This document shows, in pieces, positions 34,801 to 46,622 of a DNA stretch of 64,000 bases; within the stretch, counting starts at the first letter, position 1, and each line of letters begins with the position of its first letter. The position numbers were made by a program, and so were the translations under genes. The DNA comes from Bilabrum cf. latius (lineage: Eukaryota; Bigyra: Bicosoecida; Bigyra; Bicosoecida), in the NCBI GenBank assembly GCA_965178125.1, contig OZ237737.1, positions 1,302,001-1,366,000 on the forward strand, written 5' to 3'. The notes beneath the pieces were generated by a model. That model did not search any database and was not told the origin of the DNA. It saw only the letters and a list, made by a program, of their open reading frames with translations.

Positions 34801-37800
34801 ACGGTTGGAGCGGCGGGTCCTGACGGAGGCAAAGAGAGAGGGTCCCAGGGAACTGGCGGGCTCAACCGTCCGCCCCAGTTGATGCCGATGTGGCCATCAA
34901 TGATGCATCTGGACCTCCGATCAAATCAGATTGAGCAGTTACCGATGGATCCGTACTGGATGCGCATGCCGTCGTGCTCGGCACTGCTGCTCGACGACAA
35001 CCCGCTCTCGGTATTAAGCATAGCTCTTGGGCCCGGTGCAAGGTCCCTGTCGCACGCTGAGCACGCACGCAAGTAGGAACTAAAGGACAAGGCGGGCGTT
35101 GCTGCCGTTGCGCGGGACGAGGCCTACCAAGCGCAGATGGCAGCGGGGATCGGCGAGGGCATGCCCAGGCAAGCCAGCACGGATGGAGGTCCGAAGCCGC
35201 CGCCTCCCTACTTTGTACCGAGGCTCATCCTCAGCGCAAATGGGCTGCGTGGTGAGGGTCTGCGATCCTTGGGCAGCAACGTCATCCATCCCGGTCCCGC
35301 CGGGGAGCAGTCCGTCCTCACCGACATAACGAAAGGCGAGGGCTTCCCCGACTACGAACTGATCCTGCAGACGCAGAAAGAGGAGGAGGAAATCGCGCTG
35401 GCCAAGGCGCGGGCCATTGCCGCCGCAAGAGGCGATCCATCGGACTCTGCGGCACTGCAGAGGCTTCTGCACGCCCGCGCCAACAAGAAGAGGAGGCGGT
35501 CATCGATCGTAGAGCGCGCTGCTGCCGCTGCCAATGCCACAGCCATGGCGGTTGTGGGAGGCACGGCAACCAGCTCCATGCTCGCGCCGTCCAGGGGCAG
35601 CAGGGGTGGCGGTCTCACCAGAGCTGCCATCCAGACCCTGCTTGCTGCTAGCCGCCAGAGGCTTCGATTCATACAGTACGACCCCGTACTGATGACTCCA
35701 GAGTCGCTGCGGCCCATGGAGCGAGTGGCTGTGACCTACACGGTGCTCATGCGGAGAGCTGGCATCCTCTCTCTCCCCGAAGATCTCAGCGCATGGTCTC
35801 GCTCGCTGCGGTTCCTTGACCTTGCAGGCAACAAGATTAAGGAGCTGCCCGAGGCCATGGCCGACCTCAAGCGCATCGAGGCCATCAGCCTTGCCGACAA
35901 CTCGCTCGGAGGCGAGCTGGCGCCAGCCCTGTTCCAGTGCACCACTCTCAGGCATCTTGACATTTCCAGGAACTCTCACCTGCAGAAGCTTCCCGACAGC
36001 GTGGGCTCCTGCCAGTAGCTGCAGACTCTGCTCGCGCGGCAGTGCGCGTCTCTCGAGGAGATGCCCCCTACCTTCCGCATGTTGCACTCCCTTCGGCGAC
36101 TGGACCTGGCAGGGTGCGCGAGAATGAAGCGGGTCAAGTTTCGGCTCAGGAGACTGACGTCACTGACGGCGCTGCGGCTGCCCGGGGCCGTGTCGATCCG
36201 TTCCATCCCTGGGGTAGCCCCTGGCAAGAGCAAGCTCAAGAAGCTGGACACTTCCAAGCTGGCCGGACTGGCCACAGGTTCTCCGGAAATGGTCAGTGGG
36301 CCTGTCGTTCTGTCGCCCGCATCGGTTGGCAGGGGCGTGTCGCCCTCAGCCACCGACCAGAAGCGGTTCGGTGGCTTTGCGCCCACCACAGCTAAGGGCA
36401 GCGGGGACCACGACAAAGACTCGAGAGGGTCCCCTGAGCCCGGGAATGCTAGCGTTGCCACGCCGTCTCCGTCTCGCGTGCTCATGTCGAAGGGTGCCAC
36501 GGACACTGCAAAGCTCCGGGCCACACCGCCCCCGAACGTCGTGTTTCTTGACGTGAGCGGTTGCAACCTAGGAGACGCTGAGCTCTCGGCCGCAATTCTG
36601 CTTGCCATGCCGCAGCTGCGGGCGCTTTCTGCAGCTGACAACGACCTGACCAAGATTCCAGATGCAGTCTTCTCACACTCCAAGCTATCATACGTAGATC
36701 TGCGCCGCAATCGGATCCAGGAGCTGGATTCGCAGTAGGAGGAGCTGGTCCAGCACTTGCTGCCAACGGAGTGGTGGGGGCAGTGGGACAGCGGGGGCGG
36801 CCCTGCCCCGGTCGCCACACCAGGTGTAGGAGGTGAAGGGACGCACGGCCTGCCCGCCGCGACCAGGCAGCCCAACGTAATGGGATACACTCGTACGGCT
36901 CCGGGAAGCACCAAGGTGGCTCGGGGCCCGAAGCAAGCCGGCAGGCATGGCGGGTCAGATGGCTTGTTGATGCTCGAAGACGAGCAGCCGCCGCCGCCGC
37001 CGCAGACGACTGCCAAGGACCGCACCCGGATCCTTATGCCTACTCCCAAGCACCGCCTGCGGCTAGCGGGCAATCCCCTGACCCGCGTGCCTGGTCTCAG
37101 CCCTGGGGGCTTCATCGCAGACCCGGAGCTGACCGAGGACGTGACCGGTGTGAGCCAGCAGAAGGGCGACGAGGCCGCCCAGGGCGGGGATCATCAAGGC
37201 AAGGAGGGCGGCATGAGCCGCCGCACCGGTTCCTCCCAAGCAGGCCGCAAGCACAGAGACAAAATTTCGATGGCCCGCAGGGCGGCACTGAAGGTGATGA
37301 GGCTGCAGCTGGGGCGGGGAGCTCCAGGTGGGCTCCGGCGGTTCCGCACCACCCGATGGAATGGGACTGCAGCTCTCGGTTTGCTTCGGGGTTTGGTGCG
37401 CACCGGAGCGGGCGAGCCTGGGCTTCCATTCGGGGGCGCGGAACGAGAGGATGTGAGTCGGTTGGACATGAACATGATGGCTGGGGGCAGCTTCGGGGCT
37501 GCGAGCGGAGCAGGTTCAGAGGCTGGTAGCTCGGTGGTGGGCGCAGGGGGATAGGACGGTACCGCGGCCGCAGACCTGGACGGGGCCGAGAATCGCTGGG
37601 ACTGGCGCTGGGCGCTCCTCCGCGGCGGCCTCGCGCCCTCGTCGAACGCAGGAGCAGCCCCCAGCGAATGGCTTCTCAAGGCGCACGAGGGGCTTTGGAC
37701 CGAGGCGGTGGCAGGGACGGGGGTCGGCCACGAGGCAAAGAACTCGGCCGGCGGGCTGTGGATGTGCATTCCTGAGGCTGCGCTGCTTGAGGAGGCCGAG

Positions 37801-39882
37801 AGACGGTGGGCGGCAGAGATCGGGACTTCTGGCCTGTTGGTCCAGACCGCCATCCAAGGCGAAGGGGGCGGTGAGAGTTCAGACGGAGGGGACAATGGCG
37901 CCGTGAATTCGGCTGGCATTCGACAAGAGCGTCGCTTAGGAGAGATGCACGACGCGCTGCTGGCGATGGCTACCGCGGATGGATGGGACGGGGGTCACTT
38001 CAGCATGGGTGGGCTGGGTGCCGGGGCCGCAACAGGTCCCTTCTCCCCTGGCAAAGGGGGGCCAAGGGGGGCGCTGCATCGTGCAACCGACGCGCTCATC
38101 GCCGAAGGCGCGGTGGCGGGACCTGGTGACCCTGTGTCGAAGGACGAGGAGTCGCACGAGTCTGCGATCCTGCATGCCGTGGCTCTCCGTCGCATGATCA
38201 CAAGGATCTCGGAGCGCGTGTGGAGAGCCACACGGGGCGCCGCGGACCCAGCCGCATTCGTGGCTGCCGCCAGGCAGGATGTCCTCATGGACAACCGAAG
38301 AGAGTGGAAGCAGCGCGCAGAGTCGAGCGATCGAGTGGTGCAGGGCATCCTCGCCGAAATGAGGAACAGGGAACAAGCGGAACGGGAGGTTGAAGAGCAC
38401 GATGGCCGGAGCGACAGAGCGGAGGGTCAGAGAGACGCCCCCTTGTCGCCAACTGCCGCTAGCATTCCGACCGCGGGCGAGGCCATGGCGCTGGATCCCT
38501 GCAATCCCGACTACGCAACGTTGACGCGAGACGGACGTGCTGTGGTTGCAGAGACAGGTAGCACCGCACAAGTGCTTCTTGTGCTGTCGTCTTCACATCC
38601 CGTGGAGGCCCCGCTGTATCCACTGCCGTGGCACGAGCATCTGATGGTGCGAATGCTCACCAGAATCCATACGGCCCTGCGAAAGGCGCACGGTGTCAGC
38701 GCGCCCAGCGGCATGGCGGTTCGTCGGCGAGAAAGGCGCGAGCTGGAGAGCCTCGGAGTCGACTGGAGGAAGTACGAAGAGCGATTCTGGTTCTGGCCGT
38801 ACGGTTCCGATGGTATCGGGCGAGACTGGCACGGCGATGTGCGAGGTGTGCGAGGCCTTAAGGAGGACCCGGTGCCGTTGAGTTAGCAGTCCGTAGATGC
38901 GGGGGGACTCGCGTACAGCGGCACGGCGCAGAAGCGCAGGGAGGCTGCGATGTCTGCCCACGGCGCGAATAGTAGGCAGGAGGCCAAGGCAGCCGAGTCC
39001 AGGAAGGAGTACATCCCCAAGATCGTGCGCATCATGCGTTACCTGAATCACACCACGTCAAACGCGCCAGAGAGGGCGCGAGCGGACAGGCTGCTGTGGC
39101 CTCCCGACCCACCGAAATCCGTCGAGTACGCTCTGTTCAAGTCAGCAGAAGAGCAGCGGCGCGCAGAGCAGCTGTACGGATGGAAGCCACCAGGAAACAT
39201 GAAGCTGTCAAGAGACACTCGGGACGGGCGAGTCATCATCGACGCAACTGAGAGCCGGTACATCCGAGTCAGGCAATACGACAGCGGGGCCTACGAGCGG
39301 ATGGAAGCAGGCCGCACGCAGCCGCCAGATAGCATGATTCCTGCGATTGATACAAGGGATTCCGCGCTGCGCGCAGCTGGCCGCAGAATCATGATGCAGC
39401 AGCAGCAGGCACCGGGAGGCGCTGCGAGCGGCAGTAGCAGCGCAGATGCCAGTGGAGGTCGGGGCGCTCGCTAGGAAGAAGGCGATACGGAGCAAGATGG
39501 CGCCTCTGGCATCGAATTTGGTATCTCTGCTATCGCTGCCTCGTACCCTAACAATGTGGCGCGGCTAGGTTCGGAGCGACTCCCCGGTGCGGCGGATTCA
39601 AGCGAGCTGGAGGGGTACCGTCCGTCTGGCGTGGCGACCCGCCGGGTGAAGGGCAAGCAGCTCAAGGCAGCACCGTCGGTTCCAGGGATGCAGGTAGGCG
39701 GTGCTGCATCGGAGTACACTGCAGACGGCGTGAGCAAGCAAAGGATGCGCGATTTAGCGCGAGTGAGTGCCGGGGTCGAGCCTGGCTTTGTGCCGCTGTA
39801 CGAGCGACCCGAGTTCAACCCTTTGCTGGGTCGGGTAGAGAGTTCTGGGGGGCGACAAGGTCGGTCCAGAGATGTCGGTTGA
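28852..39882 (+). CDS. Giant leucine-rich-repeat protein (3676 residues)
   Basis: A single 11,031-bp frame from ATG to UGA, interrupted only by thirteen UAGs (29431, 29647, 29980, 30142, 31882, 32014, 33445, 35074, 36016, 36736, 37552, 38884, 39472), read as Gln. Residues about 1750-2630 contain several LRR blocks, for example LDLSHNRLKTLPSEIGGL, LKLQGNRLESLPPDIGKL, LDLAGNKIKELPEAM, LDISRNSHLQKLPDSV and LDVSGCNLGDAELS. A UAG at 36016 lies inside one repeat (DSVGSCQ-x-LQTLLARQC). Charged helical stretches precede the LRRs (QEKKARVDNAIEDQER region). The rest is low-complexity, Ser/Arg/Gly-rich, with no other domain I recognise. The repeats are of the cytoplasmic, plant-intracellular-like type and there is no signal peptide or membrane segment. 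Such proteins are usually scaffolds; the specific role is unknown. Small introns inside this span cannot be fully excluded, but none is needed. Confidence 0.8.
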
Positions 39883-40300
39883 AGTTGTCATGGTACTCGT
39901 ACTATGGTGTACTGGTGTACTCTTCCTCAAGCGCGGCCTGTCTGGCAAGTCAAGGTGCGGTGATCTGAGCCAACCCCATCTATCACCTCGTACAGGAACC
40001 CACTTTCCCACATTGCGCGCGCATCACTGTAAACACTATCCAGTCCCGCTGCACGTTGCGCGATTGCACTCGAGAGGTTACGACTGGGGTGGGGTGGCAA
40101 GCACTGTTCTCGGGCGGTTTCGCACGACTCGGATAAGATCGCCAAACGGTGGAGTGCAGCAAGATTCCGCAACACGGGGTGGCAAGGACTTTGCTTGCAC
40201 GAGATACATATTTGCAGCAGTAAAGTTTTGATCGTCGGTCCAAGCTCCTGCTTTTTCCTACTTAATCTACTGCAAGGGCGTTGATATTGCAGTTCGAGAA
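39883..40300. other. 418-bp intergenic stretch, no supported gene
   Basis: Lies between the giant LRR gene and the kinase start. Likely contains the LRR 3' UTR and the kinase promoter. TTGATATTGCAG just upstream of the kinase ATG resembles a splice acceptor, so a non-coding 5' exon or a short extra coding exon here is possible, but no matching exon could be supported. Confidence 0.4.
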
Positions 40301-43257
40301 ATGTCCAGGGCTACTGGTGCGGCAGCAGGCGAAGTGGTCAGGGAAATGCACGCCGATAGCGTTCCGTTGCGAATTCCAAGATCAAGCAAGGGCAAGCGCG
40401 CTGGAAAACGGATTCGGCTGCTGGGCTAGGGGCAATTTGGGTCCGTCTACCACGCCTAGTTTTGTCAATAGGACAGCCGTGAGTGGCTTGACGCAGCAGT
40501 GAAAGTCCCGCGCCTGCCGTCATCGGCACAATTTGGTAGTAGCATTCACTTAGATCCCGCATTCCGGGCAGAGCTTGAGCTCATGTAGCTGGTAAGTACT
40601 GAGTGGTCTTGCAATCGTAGTTCGTCGGCTCCTTGCACTTGCCAGTGGGTGCAGCGCCTGGATGCAGACACCCCAGCGTTCCATTGTTCCCGCAGCTATC
40701 CAAACATCCCCATCCTAACGTTCTCAATCTGCATGCTGCGATTTTGGACCGATCTGGCAAGAGCGCAGCTGGCTTGGGGCTGGTCCCCGAGACCGATCGC
40801 CACGGCCCAGCACCGGACTAGCCGGCCCTGTACATCGTGACGGAGCTGTGCGACCAAGGAGACCTATTCGATCGGGTTGCAGACCCCAGGACATCATACA
40901 CAGAGCGGGACGCCGCACTCCTCTTCAGACAGGTTCTGCACGGCCTCGAGCACATCCACCGGGCGGGCTTCGTGCACCGCGATCTCAAGCCAGAAAACGT
41001 CTTTCTGAAAGCCCCGGGCGCGTCCATGTGGACTGATCAGGCTGAGACTCCCTCTTCTACCCGGGTGAGGCATTTGGAAGTCGTAGTGGGAGACATGGGT
41101 CTCGCCGCAGTACCCACACCTGAGGGCAAGAGCCAGGACGCATTCGAGGGCACCCTGCCGTATGCCGCCCCGGAGCAACTCAGCCCACCCAGGTTTGCCT
41201 TCGGATTTAAGTCAGACATCTGGGCGGCCGGCTGTATCCTGTACATACTCCTGTGCGGGCGGCCACCGTTCTACGCGCGGGGCTCTGGGACGAGACAGGA
41301 ACAGGAGGATCGCATGGTGGAGGAGATCCGAGGGGGGCGGGTCGACATGAGCGATGGGCTCTTCAAAGGCGTTTCGAAGCAGGCCATGTCGCTGCTCCGA
41401 GGGGTGCTTTGCGTGGATGTGGATAGGCGCCTGTCTGTGCAGGCGGTGCTAGACCATGATTGGTTCGAGCTGACCGTGCCAGACGTGCTAGAGGCAGAGA
41501 GGACGATCGCAGCCAGGGCCGGGGCCTCGGAGGGAAAAGAAAAGGAGGGGGCGGGGCACTAGGACGGCGATTGCTTCAGTGAGATCGCGAGGGTATCTTC
41601 CGTCCGCACTGCCAGCTCCTCCATGTCCATGTCCGGGTCGCAAGCTGGACGCGGCGCAGCCGGGGAGCATCCGGCGGACCAGAAGGGACCCTCGCAGGAG
41701 GCAATCTCGGCAGTGGCCTTGAATGGAGCTCAGCAACGCCTTCGGAAATTCAATGCTCGCCGGCGTTTTCGCGGCGCAATGATGGCTGCACTTGCCATGG
41801 GCAAGGCAACCGCCATTGGAGCAGCCAAGGAGGGCAAGCATGGTATCGGTGGGGGCGCGGCAGTGACGCTGGACGGAACGGGAGTAGCGTGTACGCGAGT
41901 TCTGCGCGTTCGATCGCTGCTGCGAGAGCCCGTGTGCCTTCCATCTGGCACTGATGAAGCGTCTCTCTCCGCAGACCACGCAGCGATTTGGAGGATCTGC
42001 GAAGGCCTCAGGCTGCGATGGATCGATCTGCTTGGCAGCCGGTTGGCCCTGACCCACCTGCGGGAGGGAGTGGCAGACCCTATGGATCCTGTTGAGTCTA
42101 GTGGTGAGGTTGGGGGCGATGGAACCACTTCTGCACCTGCTTCTGCTTCTGCCTCTCCGGCACGCGGTACCACACGCCGGGCTCGAAGGCACCAGACCTG
42201 CCGCCGCGTGGGTCCTGCCCGCTTCCGCGATGCACTGGCGCAAGCCATGAGCACCGCGGTGAAAAAGTTGCTGCGAAAGGGCAAACGGAGGGCAAGCTCG
42301 GTGTCCCAGGACCCGAGGGAGGCGGCAGACGCTGGATTCACGCCCGGCGCTAGGATGCCGGTTCACCGACGAAGCAGCTCCAGCTCCGGCACGGTGGAAG
42401 TACCAAGTGGCTGGCTGGATGCACCCGTGTGGGAGCAGGTGCTGCGGGCCCTTGGTTATGGGGAAAGAAGTGGCACTGGAAAGCCCGAAGGGGTGGATGG
42501 CGCAGTGGTGCTGTCCTCATTCGTTCTGTCTCAGAGCTCGCTGCCGGCTCTTGTCACAGCTGCCGAAAGACCATCAGAGAAAACAGCAGCAGCAGGGCAG
42601 GGAGAAAGACCAGGAGAAGAAGACAACGCCGAGCAAGAAGTGGACAGCAGGTTGTTCGCGCGGGACTCTGCATGGAGCCTGCTGTTCTATGCCTCTGACC
42701 TGGACAGAGATGGTACCGTGACACAGCAAGAAATCACCCGAGGGCTGGAGGGCCTGGGGGATGGGTGGGTGAGTCTCGTGCGTTCTGTGGCTCTGGAGGC
42801 GACGCAGGAGGCGGAATGGTTGCACGAGGCCGGCGAGTCGAGCGGTGAAGGTGCCGCGCGTGCTCCTCCTACTGCTGCTACTGCTGCTGCTGCAGCGGGC
42901 GGCCACGAGGCCGAGGCAGCGTCTCTCTTCCACCGCGAGCTGGAGGCTGGGGCCGGGGGCGTGCTCGGGGCCCTGGATGCCGACAGCGACGGGGAGATTT
43001 CGCATTCCGAGTGGATGGCGGCGGTTGGGTTCAGCGCGAGCCGACGGCTGAGGGCCTCCCCGAGAGCGGGGTCGGGTCTGGGTCGCGATGTGTCGGCGTC
43101 GAGCGAGATGGGCGACGGCGTCATCGACCTGGGAGGGGATGAGCGCGGGGCGCAACTGTCCTCGATTGCCGAGGCAGAGGCCGCCGATCACCAAGGGGTT
43201 GGACCCGGGTCCGGGGAGGATGAGGATGGGGAGGGGGAAGGTAAGGATCCGGGCTGA
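40301..43257 (+). CDS. CaMK-type Ser/Thr kinase with C-terminal EF-hands
   Basis: CDS is join(40301..40591,40696..43257), 950 residues; the 104-nt intron (GTAAGT...CGCAG) splits MQL|LSKHPHPNVL in phase 0. The Gly-rich loop reads LLGQGQFGSVYHA, with the first Gln a UAG (40427). The VAIK-type lysine is in DAAVKVPRL. The catalytic loop is HRDLKPENV (His191-Arg-Asp), the DFG motif is DMG, and the APE motif is APEQL. After the kinase, residues 439-457 (LNGAQQRLRKFNARRRFRG) match the CaMK/CDPK autoinhibitory and calmodulin-binding segment. Two EF-hand loops follow near residues 765 and 858 (DLDRDGTVTQQE and DADSDGEISHSE). Together these predict a Ca2+-activated kinase related to CDPKs, with a larger linker. 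UAGs at 40427, 40457, 40469, 40586, 40819 and 41560 are read as Gln; without this the N-lobe, catalytic loop and regulatory part would be separated. Confidence 0.9.
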
Positions 43258-43344
43258 TGCCTACCGCAGCCTGGTCTGCCGGAGTTGCGCCGCGCAGCAG
43301 TTACGGAACCAATTGTGTCCTTTCTCGTGCACAGTTCCACCAAC

Positions 43345-46300
43345 ATGTGGTCGACTGGTCTCTTGCACACAGTAATCTTTGCTTCAGCAACTATGCATAT
43401 AGCTGCGGCTGCTCCTCGCACGTTAGAGGAGATTGCTGCGATGAACGGGCTGGATCCTACTGTCGAGTGCGGGTGGCGACAAGCTGCGCTCGATTTCGCC
43501 AAAGTGGTTCAGCCAGCAAGATCAAAGGCCGAGATATAGAGTGTTTCGGATGCTTTGTAGTTGGAATCTCTGTGTGCCAACGGGACCGAGACGACAGCAA
43601 CACCCAGCGCGATCGAGTCAATCGACGCGTCGTGGAACGGCAGGCTTCGGGTGCTATCGGACAAACTCGACGCCGCAAGGAGCGCAGCAAGACGTCGCAT
43701 CACGGCCGCTGCTACTACTTTCTTCGTGGACGCTGCCGCTGGCTCGGACAGGAACAGTGGGACGTCTCGCTCGCAAGCACTGCAATCTTTGGAGGAAGCG
43801 ATCTCCCGATCCCGGGAGCCAACATCCGTGCGGCCCGTGGCAATCGTGCTCACGGCCGGCCAGACGCATCGTATTGCTGCAACTGTGGAGCTGGGTCCGT
43901 CCGATTCGGACCTCTCGGTCGTGGCAGACCCCGAGGCTGACCCTGGCACCCCGATGCCGACGCTCTCGGGAGCCCAGCCACTGAAACTAGACGGCGCGTG
44001 GGAGCAGCTGCCAGAGAGAAGCAGTTATCTATCCGCTGAAAAGAGCTCTGGCGATTCCAGCAGCCACTGGGTGGTCCTGAACGCAACGAACGCAGTGTAC
44101 GGTGCCACGCCGAGCCCCGCCGGCCCTGTCATCAACGTGACCCGCGTCGGCAACGCGAGCGCGTGCCAGGCCATCTGCGAGACAACGAAGGGGTGCTCCG
44201 TCTTCACGTGGCACGACAGCACGTGGCCCCTCGAGTACAAGGACACGTGCTGGATCAGGCTGGACGGCATCTGGTCCCCCGTCCCCGATCCCGACCACGT
44301 GGCCGGGCACAGGCTTGCGCCCCGCAACGCGTGGAAAGCGGAGGTTTCGCTGGCATCGGGCGGGCAGCTGCCTCCGGGTGACATCCAGGCCATTTTTGTG
44401 GCTGGTGGGGCGGGCGGGCAGGGCTCCGGGTTGGAGCGCCGTGGCATCAGGGCCAGGTTTCCGAACGCCGACCCGGAGAGGACTGTGTTTCCCACTGGTT
44501 GGCTGCCTACGCACGACGACATCGCGGTGTGGCAGGCTCCCGAAGTTGACTACGGCTCCGAGGTGATTTCCGTGGACATGTCAAAGTGGGGCGTCTACCC
44601 GGGCGAGTTCCAGAACTTTTACATGGGCATCGGCGGAGAGTGCGAGAGGTTCGACCCGCCCCAGAGCTACTGGTGCCAGCCCAACGGTAGGGTGGCAAAC
44701 TCGACGTACTGGGTGCGCTCTCCTCCCGCTCTGAACGTCAGCAAGTCCGCCATGCCAAACCTGCCGTACACGGAGGACCCGCGGGGCGCGAACGGCGCCG
44801 TGCTGAATTTCTGGAGGTCTGGGCATTGGTTCACGCTCATGGACCGGGTCGTTGGCACGGCCCCAGCGCCGTCCAACTTCGGCCCAGGCGGTGTCTCTTT
44901 CCAGCTGGCCCAGCTGGCCAACCAGGGGGCCGAAGGCGACTCCCACCCCAGGGAGTTCTACATCGAGGGCGTGGTGGATGAGCTCGACTCTGCGGACGAA
45001 TTTGTGCTCCTCGATGGGACCCTGTACTACAGGCCGAACCAGACGGACGGCGCGCCGGACGCCTCGACTGCATTTGAGGCAATCCCTTTGCGCCGTCTAG
45101 TGCACATGCAGGGCACTTTTGGAGATGCCCAGCCATCCGCCTTCTTTCCCGGCAGGCAGTCCCAGGTCCGCCAGTTTGGGCAGCCCGTGTCCAACGTGAG
45201 CTTTGTTGGAATCCGGGTAACCGGTGCGGGCCCGTCCTACGTGGATTCGCCTCATCAGACGGCCACTGGTGGCGACTGGGGCGTCAGCAAGGAAGGCGCA
45301 TTTTACCTCGAGGGCACCGAGGGGGTCTCCATGGAGCACTGCTTCTTCGAGCGTGTCGACGGCAACGCGGTGTTCGTGTACGATCACAACCGCGACTTTT
45401 ACGTGTCCGACAGTGAGTTCGCCTGGATCGGCGAGTCGGCCGTGGTGCTGCAAGGGGTGCTGGATGGACCCGACGGGAGAGCGGGCACGCAGCCCCGCGG
45501 TACAACGGTGGAGCGCATGATGTGCCGGCAGGTGGGAATCTTCGAGAAGCAGTCCAGCTGCTTCTTCCAGAGCGCCTCTTTGCTGAGCACCGTGAAGGAC
45601 TCGGTACTGTTTGAGAGTCCGAGGGCCCTCATCAACCAAGAGGACCAGATCGGGGGCGGGCATCTGTACGATTCCAACGTGCTGTTCAAGTCGTGCACGC
45701 AGAGCCAGGATCACTCGGCGTTCAACAGCTGGGGCAGGGTGCCTGGTATCACCAACCTGGCCCCGCCCAGCCCACCGCTGCTGGATCTCGATGCAGCCAG
45801 CATGCTCGAGCAGGTCAAGCGCGAGAGGGGGCTGGCAGCACCGTCAGAGGCTGGATCTGCCATCCCACAGTTCTCGGTAGCAAGCAACAACTACATTGTG
45901 GCCGGCGGTTTCGCAGGATCCGAGGTGGGCGCGAATGGAGGTGCCTTCGACAACGACGACGGCTCCAGCTTCTACTTGATGCACAACACGACCTCCGTCC
46001 TCGGCGGCGTGAAGCAGGACTTTGATGGTCACGGCATGATCCACGTAGGGGGGCTTTACCTGGCTTCCTACGTGTACGGACCCAAGTGCGTCAACTACAT
46101 GTCAGTACCCGAGAAGCACCCCGACAACTCCACACTGTGGGACCTGGGCTACCTGAACTCAACCTGCGTGCTGGCCAACCCCACCGATGCATACTTGAAC
46201 ATTGGCGGGGGGTGCGACCTGTCCAAGCCCGGTGACCTCGCGCTGCAGCTGGGAGGGAACAAGATCATGGTAGAGGGCTCAAACCCCGTGATCAAGGTTT

Positions 46301-46434
46301 GCGGCAAGACTTTCACATGGAAAGAGTGGCAGCAGGCTGGTGTTGACGTCGGCTCCAGCGTGGAGGAAGCCCCCACACCCGAAGAGGCGGTGGCCATGCT
46401 GCGCGCGCACCTGCACCTACCGGCAAGCAGCTGA
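43345..46434 (+). CDS. Secreted parallel beta-helix protein with a PAN/apple domain
   Basis: A 1029-residue protein starting at the ATG of MWSTGLLHTVIFASATMHIA, a signal peptide ending near AAAA-PRTL. UAGs at 43537 and 43558 join this signal to the long downstream part. Residues around 125 read FFVDAAAGSDRNSGTS, the typical opening of right-handed beta-helix, pectate-lyase-like folds. An apple/PAN-like insert is at about residues 250-320 (ACQAICETTKGCSVFTW, then CWIRLDG). The C-terminal half has the short inverting repeats of a beta-helix (GVSMEHCFFERVDGNAVFVY and similar). There are many N-x-S/T sequons (NVT, NAS, NVS, NST, NTT) and paired cysteines. A role in extracellular polysaccharide binding or degradation is likely from the fold; the substrate and whether it is catalytic are unknown. 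It follows the kinase by only 87 bp on the same strand. Confidence 0.8.
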
Positions 46435-46622
46435 GAAGAGCCTGGCGCCATCGACACGATGTGGTCAATTTCTAATGATTCGTGTGGCACATTGCGTGTT
46501 TTTCTTCATTTTGTCGCACAGTACCCCTCAACGTTTGACCTATGTGGCGGTAGGAAAATATTTAGTTCGACATGTGGCACACAACCAAGCTAGAAGCAAA
46601 TATTGAAAGTAAAGCAATGCAC

